In this document: positions 1-6,801 of the stretch, in pieces
Layout: each line of letters starts with the position of its first letter
How positions within the stretch are numbered: position 1 is the first letter of the stretch
DNA from: Loktanella gaetbuli
Lineage (GTDB): Bacteria; Pseudomonadota; Alphaproteobacteria; Rhodobacterales; Rhodobacteraceae
Direction of reading: 5' to 3'
DNA: 64,000 nt
NCBI RefSeq assembly: GCF_020531945.1
Contig: NZ_JAJATZ010000003.1
Location: forward strand, 310,001-374,000
Translations under genes and position numbers: made by a program
Notes under the pieces: generated by a model
What the model was told of the DNA's origin: nothing
The model's input: only the letters and a program-made list of their open reading frames with translations
Databases searched by the model: none

Positions 1-53
1 TGCGGCATCGCCCTGCTATGCCTCACGCCAACCTAATTTGACGGAGACACTCC

Positions 54-572
54 ATGGCCGATACGCCTGAAACGACACCCGCCGCCGACGCCCCCCAACA
101 ACCGCCGCAGGTCAGCAACCGCATCGTCACGCAATACGTGCGCGACCTGTCGTTCGAAAACATCCTTGCGCAAAAGGGGATCAAGGGCGACGCGACGCCG
201 GAAATTCAGGTTCAGGTCAACGTCGACGCCCGCAAGCGCGGGACTGACAACCAGTTCGAAGTCATCACCAAGCTGAACATCACGTCCAAGACCAAGGATG
301 CCGGTGAGCCGCTATTCATCCTCGAGTTGGAATATGCCGGCGTGTTCCAGATTTCCGGCGTGCCAGAGGACCAGATGCATCCGTTCCTGCTGATCGAATG
401 CCCGCGCCTGACGTTCCCTTATATCCGCCACATCGTCGCCAATGCCACGCGCGAAGGCGGTTTTCAGGCGCTGAACCTCGAACAGATCGATTTCGTGGCG
501 CTTTATCGCGCCCAATTGGCCGCCCGCATGGAAGCCCAGAAATCCCAGGCCGAAAAAGCGCCGATCAACTAA
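54..572 (+). CDS. secB: Protein-export chaperone SecB
   Basis: SecB is a cytoplasmic homotetramer that keeps preproteins unfolded and passes them to SecA, whose gene lies at 52217. The 172-residue protein is slightly longer than the usual 150-165, mainly through a Pro/Ala-rich tail of about 20 residues. The core reads as SecB: YVRDLSFEN near residue 28 and the strand block LLIECPRLTFPYIRHIV around residue 112. GGAG lies about 10 bases before the ATG. It converges with dnaQ, leaving only 4 bases between the stops. The secB-dnaQ-coaE-aroE-maf order is a known alphaproteobacterial origin-flank arrangement. Its promoter probably lies left of the window or in the first 50 bases, where I see no clear hexamers. 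Confidence 0.97.
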   Translation: MADTPETTPAADAPQQPPQVSNRIVTQYVRDLSFENILAQKGIKGDATPEIQVQVNVDARKRGTDNQFEVITKLNITSKTKDAGEPLFILELEYAGVFQISGVPEDQMHPFLLIECPRLTFPYIRHIVANATREGGFQALNLEQIDFVALYRAQLAARMEAQKSQAEKAPIN

Positions 573-576
573 GCCG

Positions 577-1269
577 TCAGGCCAGCTTTTTCCAAAGCGC
601 GCCGTCGCCCAGACTGTCAACAAATGCAGTATGGGCGGCGGTTTCCGCATCCGTGATGCGCGACGGCAAGGGTGTTTCGCGTGGGTAGGCCCGCCATTCG
701 CCTGGCTCAGAAGTCTGGGTTTTCTGGCTGCTTCTGCCTTGCAGCACCAGATCGGGTTGCCGGCCACCGATCAATTCCAGATAGACCTCTGCCAGAATTT
801 CAGAGTCCAGCAACGCCCCGTGCAAGGTGCGTGACGAATTGTCGATCCCGAACCTGCGGCACAGCGCATCGAGTGACGCAGGCGATCCGGGGAACCGGCG
901 ACGCGCGATGTCGAGCGTATCAAGTGCCTGATCCATCGGCAGCAACGGGCGGTTCAACCAGCCCAGTTCGGCATTGAGGAATTTCATGTCAAACTTGGCG
1001 TTGTGGATCACCATTTTCGAGTCACCCACAAAATCGATGAAATCCTGTGCGATATCCTTGAAAACCGGCTTGTCGCGCAGAAAATCGTCGCCCAGACCGT
1101 GCACCTCGAACGCGGCCTGCGGCATCGTGCGCTGCGGGTTGATATACTGGTGATAGGTCCGGCCGGTCGGCATGTGATTGATCAGCTCGACTGCGCCGAT
1201 TTCCACGATCCGGTCGCCCTCTGCAGGCTCGAATCCAGTGGTTTCAGTGTCTAGAACGATTTCACGCAT
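577..1269 (-). CDS. dnaQ: DNA polymerase III epsilon subunit, 3'-5' proofreading exonuclease
   Basis: Proofreading subunit of the replicative polymerase, removing misincorporated 3' nucleotides. It is a DEDDh exonuclease with every catalytic residue visible: Asp7 and Glu9 in DTETTGF (Exo I), Asp94 in HNAKFD (Exo II), His150 and Asp155 in HGALLDSE (Exo III). At 230 residues the length fits the family; the tail after residue 175 is the polymerase-alpha tether region. It is the last gene of the leftward maf-aroE-coaE-dnaQ operon and its start overlaps the end of coaE by 8 bases, suggesting translational coupling. Confidence 0.97.
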   Translation of the reverse strand: MREIVLDTETTGFEPAEGDRIVEIGAVELINHMPTGRTYHQYINPQRTMPQAAFEVHGLGDDFLRDKPVFKDIAQDFIDFVGDSKMVIHNAKFDMKFLNAELGWLNRPLLPMDQALDTLDIARRRFPGSPASLDALCRRFGIDNSSRTLHGALLDSEILAEVYLELIGGRQPDLVLQGRSSQKTQTSEPGEWRAYPRETPLPSRITDAETAAHTAFVDSLGDGALWKKLA

Positions 1270-1852
1270 GGTCAGGCCCGGTCAGATCCAGGATCAGGTT
1301 TTGCACAGCCTGGCGTGTGTCGTCCAGTGTGCGCGTCTCGATCACGAAATCAGCGCGTGAACATTTTTCTGCGTCAGGCATCTGACGCGACCGGATCATG
1401 TCAAACTGCGCCTGCGTCATGCCGGGTCGCGCCAGAACACGTTCTGCCTGGATGTCAGGCGGGACTGTGACGACCAGTGTGCCGTCCAGCCAGGCTTCGG
1501 CGCCACCTTCGAACAGCAGGGGTATATCAAACACCAGCAACGGGTCCGTTTTTGCAGCGATGAACGCGGCCCGGTCAGCCGCGACGAGGGGATGAACGAT
1601 CCGTTCCACCCGGTCCAGCGCGGTTGCGTCGGACTGCATGATGGTCCGCAGGGCAGGGCGGGACACTGCACCATCCAAAATCGCGTCGGGGAAAACTGCG
1701 CCGATCGGTGCAACAGCAGCACCGCCCGCAGCATACAGCGCGTGCACGCTGGCATCTGCATCCCAGACCGGCACACCGGCGTCGCGAAACATCTGTGCGG
1801 TCGTGCTCTTGCCCATGCCGATCGACCCGGTCAGGCCAAGCAGATAGGTCAT
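1262..1852 (-). CDS. coaE: Dephospho-CoA kinase
   Basis: Catalyses the last step of coenzyme A synthesis, ATP-dependent phosphorylation of the 3'-hydroxyl of dephospho-CoA. The P-loop GSIGMGKS is at residues 9-16, and the WDAD motif typical of CoaE follows near residue 30. The 196-residue length is normal. The start codon overlaps the aroE stop (ATGA) and the end overlaps dnaQ, so the three genes are tightly coupled. This neighbourhood is conserved beside the origin in Caulobacter and Rhodobacterales. Confidence 0.97.
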   Translation of the reverse strand: MTYLLGLTGSIGMGKSTTAQMFRDAGVPVWDADASVHALYAAGGAAVAPIGAVFPDAILDGAVSRPALRTIMQSDATALDRVERIVHPLVAADRAAFIAAKTDPLLVFDIPLLFEGGAEAWLDGTLVVTVPPDIQAERVLARPGMTQAQFDMIRSRQMPDAEKCSRADFVIETRTLDDTRQAVQNLILDLTGPDHA

Positions 1853-2682
1853 CCCAGAACGGCCGCGCGCAAGGCGTCGTCAACCTCTGGCCGTGTGCCG
1901 AACCAGCGTTCGAAACCGGGCACGCCCTGATGCAACAGCATGCCCAACCCATCGACCGTGACGCAGCCGCGCGCGGCTGCCTGTTCCAGCAGGGGCGTGC
2001 GCAGCGGTTTGTAAACGATGTCTGTCACGACAGTATCGGCGGACAGACCATCCAGAGAGAGCTTCAGGTCAGGCTGGCCTGTCATACCCAAGGAGGTGGT
2101 GTTGACGATCAGATGCGCCTCGGCCACGGCATCCTGGGCCTGCACCCAATCGACCACCTTGATCCGGGTGCCGAATTCGGCACGCAGCGCCTCGGCCTTG
2201 GGCCTTGTCCGGTTGGCGAGCAGGATCTGCGGCACACCAGCATCGGCCAGCGCCACGATAATCGCCCGCGCCGCACCGCCTGCGCCCAGAACCAGCGCGG
2301 GCCCGGATGCAGCCGACCAGTTCGGTGCACCCTGTTTCAGGTTGGCCATGAAACCGTAACCGTCAGTGTTGTCGGCATGAATCTTGCCATCAGCGCGAAA
2401 GATCAGCGTATTCGCGGCGCCGACAAGGATCGCGCGGTCGCTCAGGTGATCCGCGATCTGCAAGACCGACGTCTTGTGCGGAATGGTGACATTGGCCCCG
2501 ACAAAACCCATTTTCGGCAACGCGCGGATTACGGTTTCCAAGGATCCTTCCGACACTTGCAGCGGGACGTAGTCACCGGCGATCCCGTAGCGGTTCAGCC
2601 AGTATTTGTGCAGGCGCGGCGACGCGGAATGACCGATTGGAAAACCGATCACACCGGCAAGAGGAATGGCAGGATGTGTCAT
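1849..2682 (-). CDS. aroE: Shikimate dehydrogenase (NADP+)
   Basis: Reduces 3-dehydroshikimate to shikimate in aromatic amino acid synthesis. The frame extends further upstream, but the start chosen is the ATG at 2682, which overlaps the maf stop codon by 4 bases and gives 277 residues beginning MTHPAIPLAGVIGFPIGHS, the normal AroE start. Visible signatures are the shikimate-binding GHSASP, the catalytic Lys70 in VTIPHK, Asn91, Asp107 in NTDG, and the nucleotide-binding GAGGAAR. Second gene of the maf operon. Confidence 0.96.
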   Translation of the reverse strand: MTHPAIPLAGVIGFPIGHSASPRLHKYWLNRYGIAGDYVPLQVSEGSLETVIRALPKMGFVGANVTIPHKTSVLQIADHLSDRAILVGAANTLIFRADGKIHADNTDGYGFMANLKQGAPNWSAASGPALVLGAGGAARAIIVALADAGVPQILLANRTRPKAEALRAEFGTRIKVVDWVQAQDAVAEAHLIVNTTSLGMTGQPDLKLSLDGLSADTVVTDIVYKPLRTPLLEQAAARGCVTVDGLGMLLHQGVPGFERWFGTRPEVDDALRAAVLG

Positions 2683-3278
2683 CCGGGCAGTGTCCCGCGC
2701 AGCGTCAGATAAGACAAGAGGTCGAGCAGCGGCAGACCGAGCACATCGAAATAATTCCCCTCGATGCGATGAAAGAGCCGCACCCCCTCTGCCTCGAGCT
2801 GGTAGGCACCCACGCAATGGCGAATGTCATCCCAATTGCGTTGCACATAATCGGCCAGATAGGCGTCGCTGGCATCACGCATGTGCATGCGAACCACGCC
2901 GACATGGCGCCATTGCGGCGCGTTGTCGTGATAGATCACGGCAGCGGACAGCAATTGATGCCGCTGCCCGCGCATTGATTTCAACTGTTCAAGCGCCTGT
3001 TCGGGTGTTTCGGGCTTTGCCAGCACATCCTGTCCAAAGGCGAGAACCTGGTCGCAGCCGACCACCAGGGCGTCAGGATGGCGGGACGACACCTTGGCGG
3101 CCTTCATCTCGGCCAGGGCATCGGCGATGTCACGCGGCGGCGCACCCGTGTGCTGAAGCGACAGACGCATCGCATCCTCGTCCACACGGGGTTTTTCAAC
3201 TGCAAAGGAAACACCCGCATTCCGCAGGAGCGTCGCGCGGATCGTGGAACCGCTGGCAAGGATCAAATCATCGGGCAT
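2679..3278 (-). CDS. maf: Maf-family nucleotide pyrophosphatase
   Basis: House-cleaning nucleoside triphosphate pyrophosphatase of the Maf/YceF family, hydrolysing non-canonical or modified NTPs to monophosphates. The N-terminal signature ASGSTIRATLL occupies the usual Maf loop, and VVGCDQVL carries the metal-binding Asp. Length 199 residues. Substrate choice (dTTP/UTP-type or 7-methyl-GTP-type) cannot be read safely from the sequence. It is the first gene of the leftward operon and the gene nearest the proposed origin on this side. A DnaA-box-like 9-mer (3278-3286) overlaps the last base of its start codon. Confidence 0.92.
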   Translation of the reverse strand: MPDDLILASGSTIRATLLRNAGVSFAVEKPRVDEDAMRLSLQHTGAPPRDIADALAEMKAAKVSSRHPDALVVGCDQVLAFGQDVLAKPETPEQALEQLKSMRGQRHQLLSAAVIYHDNAPQWRHVGVVRMHMRDASDAYLADYVQRNWDDIRHCVGAYQLEAEGVRLFHRIEGNYFDVLGLPLLDLLSYLTLRGTLPG

Positions 3279-3676
3279 GGGGATAACTGAAGGACATTTT
3301 TGGGTGAAACGTCAAGCTGAGGCAAACAGCCGAGGAGTGGTCGACGCAGCGCGGTGAACCCGGGACAACTGGGGGGATTCGTTGCGGTCATCCTCATGTG
3401 GACGGGATAACTTTGGGCTGTGCACAATGTCCCTAAAAAGCGAGAGTCAAGTCTTGAGAAAGTGTAAACTGAACGAAGATCGTTGGTTATGTTATTGTTT
3501 TAAGATGTTTTTCTGATCTTACGTTGAGTTTGACCTATGATAAAACGGTCCTTGGTCTATGGATAAATATGTTGATGAAAAATCGATCCCCAGATTCTTG
3601 GCAACCTACATAAACATCATCTTTCTTTTCTTTCTTTATTATTGAAAGAGTAGGGCAGACTGGACGAGGATAACCA
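3279..3676. other. Candidate chromosomal replication origin (oriC)
   Basis: This 398-base stretch has no supportable gene. It is clearly more AT-rich than its surroundings, above all from about 3461 to 3660, with a pyrimidine run near 3618-3645 that could melt. Three DnaA-box-like 9-mers are seen, all on the minus strand: TTATCCCCA (3278-3286), TTGTGCACA (3419-3427) and TTATCCATA (3558-3566). A TCCCCA hexamer like the weak Caulobacter boxes lies at 3587-3592. Inverted repeats are TAAGAT/ATCTTA (3501-3506, 3516-3521) and TCAAG-T-CTTGA (3447-3457). Maf and hemJ diverge from it, and maf-aroE-coaE-dnaQ-secB on one side with rho-mnmE-mnmG-rsmG-parAB on the other matches the arrangement around Caulobacter Cori. 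The function is inferred. The segment must also hold the maf and hemJ promoters. Confidence 0.75.
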
Positions 3677-4123
3677 ATGAACTGGCTCTTGCCTTACTAC
3701 GACTGGATCAAAGCCCTGCACATCATGGCCGTCATTGCCTGGATGGCAGGTCTATTCTATCTGCCAAGATTGTTTGTCTATCACGCTGAACGCGCAACTG
3801 TGGGGTCGGAACTGGACCAGACGTTCAAGGTAATGGAAGAAAAGCTGCTTCGCGTGATCATGAATCCAGCCATGATCACGGCATGGATTTGCGGGATCCT
3901 GCTGATCGGCATGGGTGGCCTGGATTTCGGTGCCGTCTGGGGTTGGGCAAAACTGTTGGCCGTGATCGCCATGACAGTCGCGCATATGTGGATGGCCGCC
4001 CGTCGCAAGGAATTTGCAGCCGGCACCAATACCCGGTCCGGCAAGACCTACCGGATCGCAAACGAGGCGCCGACGATCCTGATGATCGTAGCGGTGGTCG
4101 CAGTGATCGTTCGCCCGTTCTGA
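3677..4123 (+). CDS. hemJ: Protoporphyrinogen IX oxidase HemJ
   Basis: Integral membrane enzyme oxidising protoporphyrinogen IX to protoporphyrin IX, the step before ferrochelatase (hemH at 36341). The 148-residue protein has about four hydrophobic helices. It carries the family's N-terminal block KALHIMAVIAWMAG with conserved His15, and the MWMAARRKEFA segment near residue 110. It starts at an ATG preceded by GAGGATAACC. It is the first rightward gene after the proposed origin; in Caulobacter hemE occupies the equivalent place, so a haem gene next to the origin is preserved although the gene differs. Confidence 0.92.
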   Translation: MNWLLPYYDWIKALHIMAVIAWMAGLFYLPRLFVYHAERATVGSELDQTFKVMEEKLLRVIMNPAMITAWICGILLIGMGGLDFGAVWGWAKLLAVIAMTVAHMWMAARRKEFAAGTNTRSGKTYRIANEAPTILMIVAVVAVIVRPF

Positions 4124-4129
4124 TCTGCG

Positions 4130-4157
4130 TTGACTTTTCGGGGTGCTGCGCTTAACT
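4130..4157 (+). promoter_or_regulatory. Possible promoter for rho
   Basis: TTGACT (4130-4135) matches the -35 consensus at five of six positions and is followed after 16 bases by TTAACT (4152-4157), a weak -10. It would leave a leader of about 80 bases ahead of rho. Found by eye. Confidence 0.35.
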
Positions 4158-4229
4158 GCCGCGCAGCGCGCCCGTCCGGGCATCCCGCTTTCCCAGTTTG
4201 ATCTTTTTGAAACGCCAGTGCGCTGGCGT
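4145..4229 (+). promoter_or_regulatory. Rho leader with two hairpins
   Basis: Two stem-loops stand between hemJ and rho: GCTGCGC/GCGCAGC (4145-4151 with 4161-4167) and ACGCCAG/CTGGCGT with a four-base loop TGCG (4212-4218 with 4223-4229). The second ends 14 bases before the rho ATG, beside its weak ribosome binding site. Neither has a T-run, so they are not simple terminators. In E. coli rho is autoregulated by termination in its leader; a similar role here is inference. Confidence 0.4.
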
Positions 4230-4243
4230 CTGGAACCTTGCAC

Positions 4244-5518
4244 ATGTCCGAACACCGTCTGAACCTCGCCGATCTCAAGGCACAAAGCCCCAAGGACCTG
4301 TTGTCCATGGCAGAAGAGCTTGAGATCGAGAACGCATCCACCATGCGCAAGGGCGACATGATGTTCGCCATTCTGCGCGAACGGGCTGACGAGGAGTGGT
4401 TGATCGGCGGCGACGGCGTGCTGGAGGTTTTGCAGGACGGTTTCGGGTTTCTGCGGTCGCCCGAGGCAAACTATCTGCCGGGTCCCGATGATATCTATGT
4501 CTCGCCCGAGATGATCCGTCAGTATTCGCTGCGCACCGGCGACACCGTCGAGGGCACGATGAAAGAGCCCAATGACAACGAGCGCTACTTTGCGCTGAAG
4601 ACGGTCGAAAAGATCAATTTTGAAGACCCCGAAAAGACCAAGCACAAGGTTGCATTCGACAACCTGACGCCACTGTATCCTGACGAGCGCCTGAAGATGG
4701 AAGTCGACAGCGAGCACGACAAGAAGGATCGGTCGGCGCGGATCATCGACCTGGTGTCACCCATCGGCAAAGGGCAACGATCGCTGATCGTGGCACCGCC
4801 GCGCACGGGTAAGACGGTGCTGTTGCAGAACATCGCCCATTCGATCGAACGCAATCATCCAGAGTGCTATCTGATCGTTCTGCTGATCGACGAACGCCCC
4901 GAAGAAGTTACCGACATGCAGCGGTCCGTCAAAGGCGAGGTTGTATCTTCGACATTCGACGAACCTGCGACGCGCCACGTTGCCGTGTCTGAAATGGTGA
5001 TCGAAAAGGCCAAGCGCCTGGTCGAGCACAAGCGCGACGTGGTTATCCTGCTGGATTCGATCACGCGCCTGGGCCGTGCATTCAACACGACCGTGCCGTC
5101 GTCCGGCAAAGTGCTGACGGGTGGTGTGGACGCCAACGCATTGCAACGCCCCAAACGTTTCTTTGGTGCTGCCCGCAATATCGAAGAGGGTGGGTCGCTG
5201 ACCATCATCGCAACCGCGCTGATCGATACCGGTAGCCGGATGGACGAAGTGATCTTTGAAGAATTCAAGGGCACGGGTAACTCGGAAATCGTGCTGGACC
5301 GCAAGGTTGCAGACAAGCGCGTGTTCCCTGCGATGGATATCCTCAAATCCGGCACCCGCAAGGAAGAGCTGTTGGTCGAAAAGTCAGATTTGGCGAAAAC
5401 CTATGTCCTGCGCCGCATCCTGAATCCGATGGGCACCACGGATGCCATCGAATTCCTGATTGGCAAGTTGAAGCAGACAAAGACGAACTCGGACTTCTTT
5501 GATTCGATGAATACGTAG
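4244..5518 (+). CDS. rho: Transcription termination factor Rho
   Basis: Hexameric RNA-dependent ATPase that ends transcription at C-rich unstructured RNA. From the ATG at 4244 the protein is 424 residues starting MSEHRLNLADLK, as in other alphaproteobacteria; a TTG two codons upstream is in frame but unlikely to be used. Domains in order are the N-terminal helical domain (1-50), cold-shock RNA-binding domain (about 55-125), and RecA-like ATPase with Walker A PPRTGKT at 185-191 and LLIDERPEE downstream. mnmE follows after 19 bases. Two hairpins occupy the leader. Confidence 0.98.
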   Translation: MSEHRLNLADLKAQSPKDLLSMAEELEIENASTMRKGDMMFAILRERADEEWLIGGDGVLEVLQDGFGFLRSPEANYLPGPDDIYVSPEMIRQYSLRTGDTVEGTMKEPNDNERYFALKTVEKINFEDPEKTKHKVAFDNLTPLYPDERLKMEVDSEHDKKDRSARIIDLVSPIGKGQRSLIVAPPRTGKTVLLQNIAHSIERNHPECYLIVLLIDERPEEVTDMQRSVKGEVVSSTFDEPATRHVAVSEMVIEKAKRLVEHKRDVVILLDSITRLGRAFNTTVPSSGKVLTGGVDANALQRPKRFFGAARNIEEGGSLTIIATALIDTGSRMDEVIFEEFKGTGNSEIVLDRKVADKRVFPAMDILKSGTRKEELLVEKSDLAKTYVLRRILNPMGTTDAIEFLIGKLKQTKTNSDFFDSMNT

Positions 5519-5537
5519 CCTTATCAAGGGGTTATAT

Positions 5538-6800
5538 ATGGATACGATCTTCGCCTTGGCGTCCGCACCGGGGAGGGCAGGCGTATCCGTGATCCGTATT
5601 TCGGGACCAGATGCGGTCACTGTCGCATCTGGCCTGATGGCAAACGTACCGGAAAAACGTGGATTGCGTCGTCTGGTTGATGCCGACGGTGTCCTGCTGG
5701 ACGAAGCCTTGGTGCTTCGGTTTGCGCGCGGTCACAGTTTTACCGGCGAAGATGTCATCGAACTGCATTGCCATGGCAGCACTGCGATCATCGCTGCCGT
5801 AAATTCCCGATTAGCGTCGTTGGGCGCAGTGCCAGCCGGCCCTGGTGATTTTACCCGGCGCGCGCTGGAAAACGGTTGTCTTGACCTCGCGCAGGTCGAA
5901 GGGTTGGCCGATCTCATTGATGCGGAGACCGAGGCCCAACGCAAACAGGCTGTGCGGGTCTTTAGCGGCGAGCTGGGTCAGCTTGCCGAGGGCTGGCGTC
6001 AAAACCTGATCCGCGCTGCCGCGCTGATCGAGGCAACGATTGATTTCGTTGATGAAGAGGTGCCGGTCGACGTCTACCCGGAGGTGAGGCAGCTCTTGGT
6101 GGGGGTCAAATCCGGCCTTGAAAAGCAGATCGCCGGATCTTTTGCCGCCGAGCGTGTGCGCACGGGCTTTGAGGTCGCTATTGTCGGACCGCCAAATATC
6201 GGAAAATCGACGTTATTAAACAGGTTGGCAGGGCGGAACGCGGCAATCACTTCTGAAATTGCTGGCACCACTCGCGACGTGATCGAAGTCCGGATGGAAA
6301 TTGCGGGGCTGCCTGTCACGCTCCTCGATACCGCCGGAATTCGGGATACTGACGACATCGTCGAGAAGATGGGTGTCGATCTGGCACGTCAGCGCGCTGA
6401 AAATGCTGATCTCAGGGTTTTCCTGTCAGAAGATGGACAAACAACACCGTTTCCGCGACAGCCAACCGATCTGGTTTTGGTCGGAAAATCGTCCGCTGCA
6501 GGGGGTGTTTCAGGTTTGACTGGGGACGGTGTGTCGGAAATGATCCGCCAAATCGGTCAAGAGTTGAGCAGTCGATCAGCCAACGCTGGTCTGGCGATCC
6601 GCGAACGGCACCGCAGGCAGATGGTTTCAACGCTTGATCAGTTGAACCACGCTGAGGACCAGATGGCACTGGGCTTGCCTGTCGACCTGTTGGCAGAGGA
6701 ATTGCGCAGCGCGGTCAGATCGCTTGACAGCATTGTGGGGAGGGTAGATGTAGAGGACCTCCTTGGCGAAATTTTCTCCAGTTTTTGTATTGGAAAGTAG
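5538..6800 (+). CDS. mnmE: tRNA modification GTPase MnmE
   Basis: With MnmG it forms the complex that makes 5-carboxymethylaminomethyluridine at the wobble position of some tRNAs. 420 residues: N-terminal formyl-tetrahydrofolate domain (1-115), helical domain, inserted G domain (about 210-345) and the C-terminal CIGK (417-420) with the essential Cys. G1 is GPPNIGKS (217-224), G2 has TT at 244-245, and G3 is DTAG (264-267). The oddity is G4: where NKxD is expected the sequence reads VGKSSA (315-320), so the guanine-specifying Asp is not visible. It lies one base before the mnmG start. Confidence 0.95.
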   Translation: MDTIFALASAPGRAGVSVIRISGPDAVTVASGLMANVPEKRGLRRLVDADGVLLDEALVLRFARGHSFTGEDVIELHCHGSTAIIAAVNSRLASLGAVPAGPGDFTRRALENGCLDLAQVEGLADLIDAETEAQRKQAVRVFSGELGQLAEGWRQNLIRAAALIEATIDFVDEEVPVDVYPEVRQLLVGVKSGLEKQIAGSFAAERVRTGFEVAIVGPPNIGKSTLLNRLAGRNAAITSEIAGTTRDVIEVRMEIAGLPVTLLDTAGIRDTDDIVEKMGVDLARQRAENADLRVFLSEDGQTTPFPRQPTDLVLVGKSSAAGGVSGLTGDGVSEMIRQIGQELSSRSANAGLAIRERHRRQMVSTLDQLNHAEDQMALGLPVDLLAEELRSAVRSLDSIVGRVDVEDLLGEIFSSFCIGK

Positions 6801-6801
6801 G

